Source of the DNA: Astrocystis sublimbata
Lineage: Eukaryota; Ascomycota; Sordariomycetes; Xylariales; Xylariaceae
Assembly (NCBI GenBank): GCA_022453515.1
Contig: JAJNNY010000045.1
Span: 1-64,000 of the forward strand
Direction of reading: 5' to 3'
Length of the DNA: 64,000 nt
Part shown: piece by piece, positions 1 to 11,337 of the stretch
How the letters are laid out: each line of letters starts with the position of its first letter
Position numbering within the stretch: the stretch's first letter is position 1
Program-made: the position numbers and the translations under genes
The notes under the pieces: model-generated
Databases searched by the model: none
What the model saw: only the letters and a program-made list of their open reading frames with translations
What the model was told of the DNA's origin: nothing

Positions 1-1072
1 AGCTGATGGATTCCATCTCCGTGGGGCCCCAGTATGTCGCCCTCAAGTTCAGCCCTGACTGCTGCGGCGTCGAGCTCTGGTTTGGTCGTTGAATGATAGG
101 CTCTGCTTCCCTCCAGCTCCGGCTTGTCGATGTAATCCGCGGCTCTTTTCGTGACCGTTGGTTCATGATTTGCCTTTTCCGCTCTTCTTGCGCCACTAAG
201 CCTTCGAATGTAGAAAAAAGCGAATATGGAGCCTAGAACGAACGCGAAAATGACTCCTATGATGATTCCAATAGTGGCTGTCCTTGATAGCCTATGATAG
301 TTGCGCAATAGGCCTGTAGGTTTGGGAGGTTCTGCTACAAGTGTCGGGGATAAGGGAGACGAATCTTTGGTTTTGAAATAGCTTCGGTATCAGTTATTTT
401 GGTGGACATACTGGCTGCGAACGATGGTGAACCCATCCCCACGGAGAAAAATGTTGTCAAGGGGAGGCTCAGCCCAGTCAAGAGTATAGGCTGAGCTGAT
501 AGTTCGATCCTACCATTAGTTTTGCCAGCCGTCAATATGTGTTCCTCGCAAAGTTCGTCGAGGGATATTAGTGGTGTGTTTGATGTAGTTAGCCAGCACA
601 AGCTATGTGCCCAGGTCATTCTACTATTAGTCATTCAAGCATTAGTATTTTGCAACAGTGGACATTAGACATTATCTTACTCTGGACAACACCAAGCACC
701 ACTATGGACCAGGACACTGGTGACAGTAGTCATCCCCACGGGGCATATATAGCCAGGAGAGTAGGTAAGAACAGGAAATTCTGCGCTTGATCGAGGGTAA
801 CATGATAGAACGCTTGTCGGGGATTCCTCCGAATCTATGGCTGTCGCACATGTAGAGCGTGTAAAAGCTTTGGCATAGGTAATTTTCTCAGGACCAACAT
901 CACCTGGATTCATGAAGAAGCTCGTACATTTTGGATCAGGAGTAAAGAGGGTCGTTAACGGGGGATGCTGCTGTGGGATCGATGTTGGAGTTAATGTCAC
1001 CTCTATGGATATCGTTAACATCATTGTTGCTCCAATTTCGTCGATATTTCCTTCCTCTGTATCGTTGTCCAT
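1..1072 (-). CDS. Single-pass membrane protein, C-terminus cut by window edge
   Basis: Partial gene reading off the left edge. Proposed exons are 681-1072, 412-620 and 1-334, separated by introns 621-680 (GTAAGA...TAG) and 335-411 (GTATGT...TAG, with a CTGAT branch site). The ectodomain is Cys-rich with the pattern CTSFF...YSPGYICP...WCCPE. The third exon holds one transmembrane helix (around TIGIIIGVIFAFVLGSIFAF) followed by a basic stop-transfer stretch and a cytoplasmic tail with two KPEL(D/E) motifs. This layout matches a common group of fungal plasma-membrane proteins of unknown function with a Mid2/SKG6-like architecture. No signal peptide is clear at ATG 1072, so an upstream exon or another start is possible. 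No molecular function is assigned. Confidence 0.6.
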
Positions 1073-1355
1073 ATCTTCTTTTGTACTTCACACAGGATGC
1101 ACATCGCCGACAACACCTCAGAGAAAGGTAACTAGCTAGCTCGGTTCTAGCAGTCGTCCGTGCTTTGAACATTTGATGCTCATCGTGAGACTTTCGCAGG
1201 TCGGGAGTCAATGGATACGAATTTATTCGCTGCTGATCGAGATCAATTGATATGAAACCCCCAAGGATGGAAATTAGACTTCCTCTTCTTCTAATCATTG
1301 AGGATCCAAGTGGTAATCACTCACTTGCTCTTATCATCATTGAAACCAGCTCGAC

Positions 1356-1428
<73 letters not shown>

Positions 1429-2312
1429 ACACAACAGCAGTGGAACTCGGCACAAATGATAGGGCAGAAAGGCATTGCGTATAGAAAATTGTCGTCGAAT
1501 TACATGCTCGGTGCAACTGCAAACCCTCCAACACTCATTAAATTTCCAGGGTGAAGTAGCTCTAGGAGCAGAACGTAACCTCAAGGAACGACTTGATTGT
1601 GCCAGGCTGAGGCTCAAGCGTACATTGCGAATGTAAGATACCTATATTGGCCCTGAGGACTCATGTTTGAGACATGACCTGCAATGGGCGGGAACAATTG
1701 AGTCGTAGTAACTAATTGCGACTCAACGACAGCCCATCAAGGAGGCCGCTTGGGCGCAGAGCAGCAGTTTCTCCCATGAGTTGTTGTGGATTCGCCTCCC
1801 TACTTGTCGCCATAGCCCCCAAAAGGAGAGGGGGGCGGGTTTGGAGAACGTAGTACGTCGTTGCACATGCGTATTATTACAGGCCCCCGAATCTCAATCC
1901 TAAACATGATCTTCATGTATCAGCATCCGTACTCGTAGTATCGTTGCCTCATCATCCTATGCCAGTAGCCCGTGCTTAAATCAAGGCCTTCAATTCCAAT
2001 CATTGATAACCTGGGCTGCCTCAGGGAAAGACCGAGATTCGCCTCAAACCGATCAAGGCAAAAGTTTGCCTTGCTGACAGTCGATGGGGGCCCTTCAAGG
2101 CGTTTCGAGGGTATCAGCACATGGATTCAATAGACAGCCGCATTTAAACGAACACCGGGTCCCAGCATTATTCCTCAATCCTCTTTCTCATAGTTCTAGA
2201 GGGACATCCAAAGCTTCAATGAGATGAAAACTGTTAAACCAATCCATTCACGTCGAAGAATGTCTCATAATTTCATTGATTGATCAGCGTATCCCCGCTC
2301 CTTGCGATTCGA
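1073..2312. other. Intergenic region, no gene seen
   Basis: About 1.2 kb between the membrane-protein start and the stop of the SAT4-like gene. The only notable content is the 72-nt poly-C run. The ORFs crossing it are poly-Pro/poly-Gly artefacts of the run. No convincing coding or RNA gene was seen. Confidence 0.6.
1357..1428. repeat. 72-nt uninterrupted poly-C homopolymer
   Basis: Counted directly: every base from 1357 to 1428 is C, flanked by CGACA on the left and ACACAACAGCAG on the right. The minus strand is therefore a 72-nt G-run, able in principle to form stacked G-quadruplexes, while the C strand could form an i-motif. The exact length in the genome is doubtful, because such runs are unstable and hard to sequence. 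Confidence 0.95.
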
Positions 2313-3540
2313 TCATGCTGCGGGTTGTTCTAAGGCGACCGGTATATGCTCCTTCGTTGTTAAGCTCACTTTCCACTCGCGCATGATGGCAATCTTGTTT
2401 CCATTGCACTGAGCCTGTTGATCAGCGCTCGGGGCAACGACAATATGGCTCAGAGAACCATCGTCTGTGAGCTGCTCAAACTGATGTGGATAGACATGGT
2501 GTTTGTGCACATTGTCGGAACTGTTGGAGCTCTTTTTGCGACTGAAAATATCATGTCTGAATAGTTTGCGTAAGGCTGGTCTTATCGTTGGGAGGCAGGC
2601 ATTGACTACGCCAAGTGTGGGTTCCAGTATTGAATAAACCGAGATGCCAGTACCCGTATATGTTGGATCCTCAAGGTTCCAAGACAGAATTGACAGGATC
2701 CTCAGGAGCGAAAGGACGCAAATTCTAGAGAGGTCAGCCACCACGGAGTACTCGGAAGCGAACAAATTCCACTTACACCGCTCCAAGTGCAAACATAGCA
2801 CCAATTGCGAGTCGCCGGGCAAGGGGAATTTGTAATCCATATAACTTTGGCATCGGAAGAGCGACAATGATAGCATCGATCACGAGGTTCGTTACACCAG
2901 CTAGGAGATAAGCCAGGTTCTGGTTAGAGCATTGGCCGTCCGGTATGCTCTTGTCCCAATTATATTGGATTGGCTTGCATAAGAAGAACGTTTCCAGGAA
3001 GACGCTTAAGAAATAAGCAGCTGATATTCCCATCATGCCATAACAGATGCGAGAGAACTTCTTGCTGGGGAAGAGGATGGTATAGAGGGAGAGTGTAGAT
3101 AGCTTCACGCTCGTATTGGCCGCTGCCCAGAGTACCTCTCCAGGGACGAAAAACTAGGAACGCATTCTAATTAGTCTCATTCTGTTACCAGGTTACAATA
3201 CTTTCTCACGAGAGAATAAAGAGTCAGTATCTCAGGATGCGATGCCTCGAGTACTGCGGCATGAGCGCCTACAGCGCCAATGAAGGCGTCTAATGATGAG
3301 ATTTAGCTTCTGAGCACGATTGGCAGTTGTGCTTAATTATGATGCAAACCTACCTGCGAGACATAATGAAACGATGGCGGCAGCGAGTATAAGCGCTATT
3401 ATGGCCATATAGTCATTGAAAGCAAGGGGGTTTTTCTGTATTCTTCGTGACCAGAGGCGCAGCCCAAGTGCTAAAATGGCAAGAGGAGTACTTATCAACC
3501 CTGTGACAGCGACCTTCACACCCTCGATGGTGACACCCAT
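2313..3540 (-). CDS. SAT4/PTH11-like (rhodopsin-domain) integral membrane protein
   Basis: Four exons: 3354-3540, 3210-3289, 2777-3153 and 2313-2724, total 1056 nt (351 aa). All three introns have GT/AG ends (GTAGGT, GTGAGA, GTAAGT donors) and the frame is kept. The protein has several hydrophobic helices: one near the N-terminus (GLISTPLAILALGL), one after the NDY motif, a central pair around FLSVFLETFFLCKPIQYNWD with GQC, and NLVIDAIIVALPMP. The CKPIxYxWDxxxxxGQC arrangement is typical of the fungal rhodopsin-like SAT4 family, whose members resemble GPCRs but lack a proven ligand. No CFEM domain is seen. The start was set at MGVTIEG (3540); an in-frame ATG at 3591 would add 17 residues. The soluble C-terminal tail is about 75 residues. 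It is divergent from the GMC oxidoreductase. Confidence 0.8.
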
Positions 3541-4352
3541 ATTGTGGAGTACTGATGCGCGGAGAGGGTGAGAGTGGAGGACGAATACCAACGGTCAGAC
3601 ATCGACATACAGTCAAGTAAATACATAGTTCCTGCTAGTAGTATTTATAAGGAAGTAGCACGACCCCAAAGTCCGGATGAGCACAGCCGAGGCGAAGTCC
3701 TGAATCAGTGGCTTATGGCATGAGATCAAGATCAACCATGTAGGATTCAAGCTGAGATGCTGTGCAACCATAGAGGATTTGAGCTGAGGTGATGTATAAG
3801 ATGTTGGAGTCTCGGGAGCGCTTCTTAATTGTTACAATTTTACAGTTATTGTAGCATCACTTTGCTAGGTATTGCACTCACTTCTAATACGGTTGGCACA
3901 TGTGAGATCGTCAGAACTGTACTGCATTGGCCCTTTTGAGCGAGGCAATGCACTAAGAGCTGTGTACAAGACATACCTGAATGAGGAAATATGTAGCGCC
4001 AGCCTGCTTTTGAGGTGGTATTCAAATCGTACTCTATCGTATTACATCGCCACCCTAAACTGAGTTCCTCCCAAGGTTAGAATAGGCACCTCTATGGGGA
4101 AAAGTGGCTTTCTCAGCCTGCCCCCAGGGTAGTAATTGGTAAGTAGTTTGTCGCATTGGTGCTACCCGATGTCGCTCACTTCATAAGCCAGTGAATTAAT
4201 TCACTGGTGACGGAAACAAGCATCAAGTCTGCTCGGCAGAACCTTGCTTGAAGCGGGAATTGGGTTTCAGATTTGCTAAAACATAGCGTCTGCCCTTTTA
4301 CATAAACTACGATACTCTTCGTTTGATAATCCATTCTGTGTAATAATTATTA
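3541..4352. other. Divergent promoter region of SAT4-like and GMC genes
   Basis: Intergenic region of 812 bp between two divergently transcribed genes. It holds a perfect 20-bp palindrome (4188-4207). No convincing ORF is present; the short ORF at 3872-4063 lacks coding character. Confidence 0.5.
4188..4207. promoter_or_regulatory. Perfect 20-bp palindrome upstream of GMC oxidoreductase
   Basis: CCAGTGAATTAATTCACTGG equals its own reverse complement over all 20 bases, and the symmetry stops at the flanking bases. It lies about 145 bp before the GMC oxidoreductase ATG and about 650 bp from the SAT4-like start. A dimeric-regulator site is plausible but unproven. Confidence 0.4.
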
Positions 4353-6244
4353 ATGCTCATCATGAGCGACGAGTCTTTTGATTTCATCGTAGTCGGAGGG
4401 GGCACTGCTGGAATCGCTCTGGCTGCCCGACTTGCAGAAGTACGCAGTCTAAGCATCCTCATACTGGAGGCTGGAGAGGACCATACCGATGACCCCCGAG
4501 TCAAGATCCCGGCATCCTATTCCGCACTTTTCGGCACAGAGATCGATTGGGGATTCCGAACCGTGCCCCAAGTACGTGCTCGTTAATCGTGGCCGAAGAT
4601 GAAACACTAACATACGTACAGTCAACACTCAATGGAAGAGCCATCAGCTTGAATCAGGGCAAGACCCTTGGTGGTTCTTCGTGTATGAATGCTCATGTTT
4701 ATGCCCCGCCAACACAAGCGGTTCTCGACGGTTGGGTCCAACTTGGAAATGTCGGCTGGGACTGGGATACCATGGGCGCCTATTATCGAAAAGCTTTTTG
4801 GCCGCCTGCACTGTCTGAAAAACTCAAGAGTTCAATTGGCATTGAACACTGGGGAGCGTATAGTGAGGCATCGTGCGGTCCTGTAAAGCTGTCATACCCT
4901 GGCAACCCAGCCCATCCCATTCGCAGACTCTGGGCTGAGACGTTCAAAGAATTGGGCTACCAAGCAAGAGTAGATCCTTGGATCCACGCTTCGGTTGGAG
5001 CTTTCAGCAACCTCGCAAGCATTGATCCCAAGACCAAGGAGCGGAACCATGCTGCAAAGGCATACCTACAATCAGCTCCCTCAAAACACCAATTAAAGAT
5101 CGTCGTCGGTGCGCGTGTTGATAAGATCATGTTTGAAGCTGGCGAAGTTCAACCCCAGGCTATCGGTATTCAGTATTATCACGAAGGGATCATCAAGAGA
5201 GTCAATGTACTCAAGGAGGTCATCGTCTCTGCTGGGGCCTTACAGTCTCCCAAAATACTCGAGCTATCTGGGATCGGCAACCCAGAGATCCTCGGCCGGC
5301 ACGGAATCGAGGTTGTCAAAAGTCTGCCCGGCGTCGGAGAAAACCTACAGGATCATCTCGTATGCGACATTTCATACGCAGCTATAGACGAACTGGAAAC
5401 TCTCGATAATCTTGCAGACCAGGAGCCTCGAACATTTGCCGATGCCGTGTCCAGATTTTCACAAAACTGCGAAGGCCTTCTGACATTAGCTGGTATCCAA
5501 ACGTTTGCCTATCTTCCCATCATGCATTCTCCCGCGTGGCCTATGCCTCACAAGTTCGTTGACCTGGTAAGAACCAATCGTCCCTTATATGTAACAACCC
5601 CAGACGAGGTCAGGGCGCAGAAGTATTATGAGATAGCCGAGAACATGCTCCTTCAATCCACACAGGCGTCTGGCGCGTATCTCACAGCTATTGGACAGAA
5701 CGCGGGCACGCCGGACCCTACTGGCATGCCGACGACGCCGCAGCCTGGCAATTATTTTACCATTGCTGCCGTGCTCGCCCAGCCCCTTTCTCGCGGGACT
5801 GTGCACATCGCATCCGCGGATTGCGCCGATGCACCTGACATTGACCCAAGATATCTCTCTCATCCCCTTGACGTTGAGGTTTTCGCCCGACATATCTCCT
5901 ATATAGAGACCATCGCAAAGTCTGCACCTCTCAGCAGTGTGCTCAAGCAGCCGCTGCAGCCAATCTCGCCACTGGCACACATGACTGATTTGGACTCTGC
6001 GAAGCGATACATGGAATGTCAGACTACCTCAATGTGGCATCCCGCCAGCACTTGTGCAATGCTGCCTGAAGAAATTGGAGGCGTCGTGGATCTCCAGCTA
6101 AAAGTTTACGGCGTCAGTAACCTCAGAGTCGTTGATGCTAGTGTGGTGCCACTGCTTCCACCTGGAAATCTACAGTCCACGGTATATGCGCTTGCCGAGA
6201 GAGCTGCAGATATGATTCTGAAAGCTCATCATAAAAGAATATAG
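4353..6244 (+). CDS. GMC-family FAD-dependent oxidoreductase
   Basis: Two exons, 4353-4571 and 4622-6244, joined across a 50-nt intron (GTACGT...ACAG); 613 aa. The N-terminus carries the FAD-binding Rossmann motif (DFIVVGGGTAGIALAARLAE), with the acidic ribose-binding end ILILEAGE. The second exon has the GMC signature GKTLGGSSCMN, SAGALQSPKILELSGIG (GMC signature 2), and a C-terminal catalytic region with MWHPASTCAM and VDASVVPLLPPGNLQSTVYALAERAADMI. The full length matches the family (choline dehydrogenase/aryl-alcohol oxidase type, usually 550-650 aa). No signal peptide is seen, so a cytosolic flavoenzyme is likely. The substrate cannot be told. ATG 4362 (MSDES) is an alternative start. 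The gene is tail-to-tail, 47 bp away, with a tartrate/malate-type dehydrogenase, so linked hydroxyacid or alcohol catabolism is possible. Confidence 0.92.
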
Positions 6245-6291
6245 GAGCTTTGCTGTATGTAGCTTCAATTCCAGATAGCTAGTACCTAGCC

Positions 6292-7479
6292 CTACTTAGT
6301 CGTCTTCCCATAAGACGCCATAATATCCTCAACAACAGCCCTCGTAACACCCACCGTCTTCGCCGAGCCCCCCAGATCAGCCGTCACAACCCCCCTCTCA
6401 CAAACCCTTTCAACAGACTCCAGCAACTTCACACCCGCCTCCTTCTCGCCCAGCCACGCCAACATCTCCGCGCTCGTCCAGAACGTCGCAACAGGATTCG
6501 CAACACCCTTCCCCGTGATATCGAAAGCCGACCCATGGATCGGCTCAAACATACTCGGATTCTCCCGCGTCGGATCGAGGTTCGACGTCGGCGCAATCCC
6601 AATACTGCCCGCCAGCGCAGCGGCAAGATCAGAGAGGATGTCGGCGTGCAAGTTCGAGGCGACGATGGTATCGAGCGTCTCAGGCTGCAGCACCATGCGA
6701 CACGTCATGGCGTCGACGAGCATCTTGTCCTGCGTCACGTCGGGGAAGTCCTTCGCGACCTCGGCGGCGACCTCGTCCCATAGCACCATTCCGTTGCGCT
6801 GCGCGTTACTTTTCGTCACGACGGTGAGAAGTCTGCGTGGGCGGCTTCGTGCTGTTTCAAAGGCGAAGCGCATCAGGCGCTCGATGCCGTGGCGCGTGAA
6901 GATGGCGAGCTCCGTGGCGACTTCCCATGGCTTCCCTACGTGCGACCGTCCGCCTTGTCCGGCGTACTCGCCCTCGCTGTTCTCGCGGACGATGACCCAG
7001 TCGAGGTCTCCTGTGTTGCAATTGCGAAGAGGCGATTTCGTGCCCTTGAAGACTTTGGTAGGTCTGACGTTTGCGTATTGTTGGAAAGGCTGGCAGATAG
7101 CCAGCCTGAGACCCCAGAGAGAAATATGGTCAGGGACGTCTGCGATGCGTCAGAATTTGGTTTCGTGGTTTTTTCCCCATGCTTTTATTAATGAGAAGAG
7201 GGGGCATTGGGATGTACCTGGTGCACCAACGGCCCCGAAAAGTATCGCATCGTGCTTCTTCAGCTGATCAAGACCGCCTTCGGGTATGTATTTCCCGGTC
7301 TTCTTGTATGTCGCCGAGCTCCAGTCAAAGTAAGTAAACTCAACGTTGAAGGTGCCCAATGTCTTCGCTAGACAGTTGAGGACCTCAATTGCCGCGTCTA
7401 TAACCTCATGACCAATTCCATCTGCTGGTATCGAGGCGATGCTATAGGACTTTGTCCCGGCGACTGCGGAGGGTGACAT
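6292..7479 (-). CDS. Tartrate/D-malate dehydrogenase-like (isopropylmalate dehydrogenase family)
   Basis: Two exons, 7218-7479 and 6292-7139, with a 78-nt intron (GTACAT...GCAG); 369 aa. The protein belongs to the NAD-dependent beta-decarboxylating dehydrogenases. Visible motifs are DGIGHEV near the N-terminus, GAVGAPDVPDHISLWGLRL, DLDWVIVRENSEGEYAGQGG, the catalytic-region TKSN, and EPIHGSAFDITGKGVANPVA near the C-terminus. The PDHxSLWGLxLxIxxxFQQYxNxRP stretch is closer to the TtuC-type tartrate dehydrogenase/decarboxylase and D-malate dehydrogenase than to LeuB, so the leucine pathway is less likely. The start was taken at MSPSAVAG (7479); an in-frame ATG at 7557 would add a 26-residue extension that could be a targeting sequence. 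It lies between the GMC oxidoreductase and a regulator gene. Confidence 0.88.
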
Positions 7480-8129
7480 ATTGTATTTTTGAATTTTGAA
7501 TGCAGGTTCTAAAGTTGTGCTTATGAGCGCGAGGGGTAGAATCCGACTGAAGTTCACGTAGCGATCTGTTCAATCGGTGCGATTTCGACTCGCTCAGAGT
7601 CGCATGGGAATCATTTATACTTATAAATCGACTTACACTTGCCGCATCTTGTCCCGCTATGAGCTGCAATAAATGGGGTCGTGGGCCCGAGCTAGATACG
7701 GACTTGACGGTACTTGACTTTGTTCTGGTGCTGAATTGGAGGGGAGCGCGACAGGCCGAGAGTCGGTGGAGTATCCCTATGAGCGGACTTGGATTTGCCC
7801 GCAGCGTGCTGTTCTTTGAGTATCGGCATTGACTTTTACCGGCGAAGGTTTCGCCGAGTTCGCGACTTCAGCGATAATACCATCAAAAACTGGCGAAGTG
7901 GCAATTCGACTTGGCGAGAAGACCTGATGCGGTCGAGTTGATTGCGTGTTCATCTTCGTGAAATGCAGTGCAGACGTCCTTGTGCGATCGTGATGACTAC
8001 AACTCGACAAAACGAGCACCACTTCAAAACAGCTCCAATATTGAACTATTGCTATTGCACGTGTAGATTTTTCGGAGATCTGCTTGTCCTGCCACCGGGA
8101 CAGCTTACCTCTGCACCTAGTGTAACAAC
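7480..8129. other. Intergenic, upstream of the dehydrogenase
   Basis: About 650 bp between the regulator's stop and the dehydrogenase start, presumably holding the dehydrogenase promoter. Several GGCGAA/TTCGCC words cluster around 7840-7920. No gene was seen. Confidence 0.4.
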
Positions 8130-10420
8130 TCAGCTGAACCCATCTAAATCGAAGTTAAAATCCAATAGATCCTGCGTCGATGAGTCCTGGGCAAAGTTCG
8201 CGAAGTCGAGTGCAGTGAGAGGGTCGGCGAAGAAGTCATTGGCCCCCTCTAGGATTTGCGTGTTGGCAAAGTCGAAACCTGAAGTTGGATTCAGCCCTGG
8301 AAGATTGGACGTCGGTACTTCTTGCGTTATACCTATACCCCCTGTTTTGTTTGAGCCATTTGGAAATGGGTGACTTTGCATCTGGCGTTCGGCATCATAT
8401 TCCTGCGAAGCTTCTGTGTGGCCTTCCGATCGTGCAGGTTCTGTCGGTCTTTGGCTAACATCGCCATCTCTTGCGCTGAGGAATGCGATGAGCTGTTCCA
8501 CAGCGAGTGTGCATTTTTCCGGCCAAGAAGTCTTCCGCAGGGACAAGAGCTTTAGAACGCGCAATGCACGATTCGCGTACCTATGATGAGTTAGCTTGAT
8601 AGCTTTACTCGACTTCAAGGCTCTCGTGAGAAGGAACATAATGAAATGACCTGCCTCTTAGCAGAGACAGCCGTAATTACCCCCTCTATAGCCGCATATG
8701 CGAGCACGAAGCAACTCATCCAGACAGACCACGTCAGCGAGGGCCAAAGAAGGTGTGCGTCCGCGGTGTTGGAGCCTCTTTCTACTTGTCCCTTATTTCG
8801 GGAATTGCTGGCTGCGGTATCGATGATCGCCTTCGATGCATTGATGCATTCCTGGAACGCGGCCTGGGAAGACGCTGTCTTTAGATCCGAGGAAAGAAGT
8901 GGCCTGTGTAGTGAGATGATCAATTCGTGCTGTAGGATGATGAATAATGTCTTGTGAGACGGTTCGATATAATCACTAGATGTATTGGTGTCTTCACCCT
9001 GCTCATCGTCAACAGATGGACTTCGCCTGGAGGGAGTGTGTGCGTGTGCGTCGCTTAGATCGTAAACCTCATTCATCCATCTCTTCAGCTCAGCTTGCAC
9101 CTGTAGGACTCGCTCCGGATCATCGTATCTAAAGCGAATGTTCTTATTCCTCAACTCGAGGATCATGCCCCGTAGCTTCGCATGCTTCGATAAGAGAGTC
9201 AGAAGTTGCAGTTGTTGGAATCCTCTATCTTGCCGTGCAACAACACCACTACTTCTCGTCCCATGCATCTCCTCCGAGGGAGGACACACGTCGATATCAT
9301 CGTCTCTGATGCCCAGGGGCAGTCCCAAAGTCTGGCAGATCATCCTATCCAGACAATATAGCGACCACCAGAGCCTCTTCCTCAGTGCCGCATCCTGTGG
9401 ACTGAAGTTCGGGTAGCGGCCAGGGCAGCGATGCAAGCCTAGATTAAAGGCCATGCGCACCACAATTCCGCCGACACGAGACGCCATGTTGAACATGAGC
9501 ATCGATATCAAGAAAAGCTCAACGCACAGGGCCGCCTGTGTATTCTTGATCGATGCCGGGCTGTTGAGGACGAAGACTAGGCTTTTCGCGACGTCCTCCT
9601 GGTTGAGATATATGAGGTCTCGCGGGAATGGATCATGACGACCGCCGACTTGACGAGAATCAGCCAGGCATATCGAAAGCACAGACCGCACAATAATCGC
9701 ATCAGCGGGACTGCTGATACGCAGCGCCTCGATACCGTGAATACTGACGTGTTCCAGCAGCGCGAGGAACGATGGCCCGTGCAATATGGGAAATAGTTTA
9801 TGCCAGTACTTGAAATATCCCTCTGTCCAGCGAAGCAGGGTGTCAAAGCTCACTTTCCCGTTCCCGTTTCCGTTCCCATTTCTATTCCCACTACCCGTAG
9901 CGATCGTCATCTCATCAGCTCCCCAAAAGCAAGCAGCAGGCATCCCGCCCGGCACTTGATGAGAACCATCATGCGCGGCCTCCGACCGTGCAAAACCGGC
10001 AAGCTGATCCTCCTCCCCCGGCACGACATCTGCAGCATCGCGATGGCGGCGAGCGACGTGGCTGCGGCCGAGGACGTCGTAGACCTTTCGTATCAGATAG
10101 ATCCCACTCGCGCTTCCCAGAAAGCGCGGCGACCCCGTCGCGTCACCCTCCTGCATGATGCCATGTTCTCGATTGGAACTAGAATGGCGATGCCGAGTCG
10201 CGTCGCTGTCGCCATTGTAAACAACATGCGCGACAGACATGTCGGACTTATTGCACCTATTGGGCCCATTGTCTCCGTGGGTGTTGGTGTTGGTCCGCCG
10301 GCGCTTAGGCGCGCGCTGTGCTCCTTCTCCTCCAGGACCTATTACCGGATGAAAATGCGAATGTGAATGTGGCCATGGCGGCTCGTTGGCGTTGAAGGAT
10401 TCATTCCTTGGCGGGTTCAT
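8130..10420 (-). CDS. Fungal transcription factor (Fungal_trans domain) lacking an evident Zn2Cys6 cluster
   Basis: Two exons, 8655-10420 and 8580-8130, total 2217 nt (738 aa). The intron 8581-8654 keeps the frame only if it uses a GC donor (AG|GCAGGT...CATAG), giving the continuous SAKR|YANRAL. The middle region is a classic fungal-specific TF domain: LLRWTEGYFKYWHKLFPILHGPSFL, then RVGGIVVRMAFNLGLHRCP and RKRLWWSLYCLDRMI, ending in a helical TSWPEKC segment and an acidic tail (DFANFAQDSSTQDLLDFNFDLDGFS) that could be an activation domain. The N-terminus is basic (APKRRRTNTN), but where the zinc cluster should be only GPNRCNKSDMS remains, with one cysteine. A short Asn/Gly repeat (GNRNGNGNGNGNG) lies before the domain. 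The protein is probably nuclear; its targets are unknown, though the adjacent dehydrogenase is a candidate. Confidence 0.82.
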
Positions 10421-11337
10421 CTTTATTTACTGTCCCGTCTCCAGCCGCATGGGCTAATCTTTTTCTTTTTTTGCGCCCCCTCTCTGACAGTTGAATGAAT
10501 AGGTGGTGAGTTCTGTAAATTGTAGGTCATGATTGAGGCAATAGAGCGAGCGACACACATAAGTGGATTCAGGCTTTGTAGTGGATCTGCGATCTTGTCT
10601 GTCTCGGGGCATTTGAAGTGCGCCGACGTCACAAAATGTAAATAATTGAAATTGCGCGTATTCGCTACATGATCTCTCGCAGCCGATGTTTTCAGTGTCA
10701 AATGACTGAATGTAGGCATCGCTTTTTACATAGAGACACTGGAATGTCCAAGAATCCCTGCTTATCAACTCAACAACAGTTTATATGCCCACGTCGGTGT
10801 TGGTAAGACGAGCTGCCCGTTCAATGTCCGGCGTGCGCGAGCCGTATGTTATGGTTTTCGATCAAAACAGTATTTAATTGAGTTCGGCGCCAAGTTTGGT
10901 ATATGATGACAGGGGGACATTCGAATCGTCAAGCACCATCGCACGTACCAATGTTTGCAAAACAAAAGTCAGTAGTATTATATCGACAGTACCTGCGCGA
11001 AATGTGTATCAAGCCAGCCAGCACCCAGACACCCAAAGACTGAAAAGCAACAAAGCATGCTACACACGGATATATACACCTTTAATCAAACCAGGGAAAA
11101 GTACAAGTCACCCAAACCATGATATTTGTCCCAATAGTGGACGAGCTCGGGAATATGGGTGACAGTTCGCACACCAGGTGGCGTCAAGAAGCAAACAGTC
11201 TCAAGTCGTCTGTCATCAGTCATCTCCTATCCCTCCATCTGCGCATTATTAACTTGTCCGGGCCATCCTGCCCCATCAGCGGATCACTCCTTTGAAGTTT
11301 TTGTTCGATGCAACCATCCTTCTCGTCGAGGTGGGGT
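10421..11337. other. Intergenic region between two regulator genes
   Basis: About 0.9 kb, upstream of the 8130-10420 regulator and downstream of the 11338-13915 regulator. Only short ORFs without coding character were seen. Confidence 0.5.

Noticed and set aside
1252..1617. ORFs on both strands with poly-Pro or poly-Gly
   Set aside because: They exist only because the 72-nt homopolymer has no stop in any frame; the flanks show no coding character.
6515..7267. 250-codon plus-strand ORF
   Set aside because: Antisense shadow of the dehydrogenase gene, whose spliced minus-strand frame has clear family motifs.
9800..10366. 188-codon plus-strand ORF
   Set aside because: Antisense to the transcription factor gene; basic, low-complexity composition and no motif.
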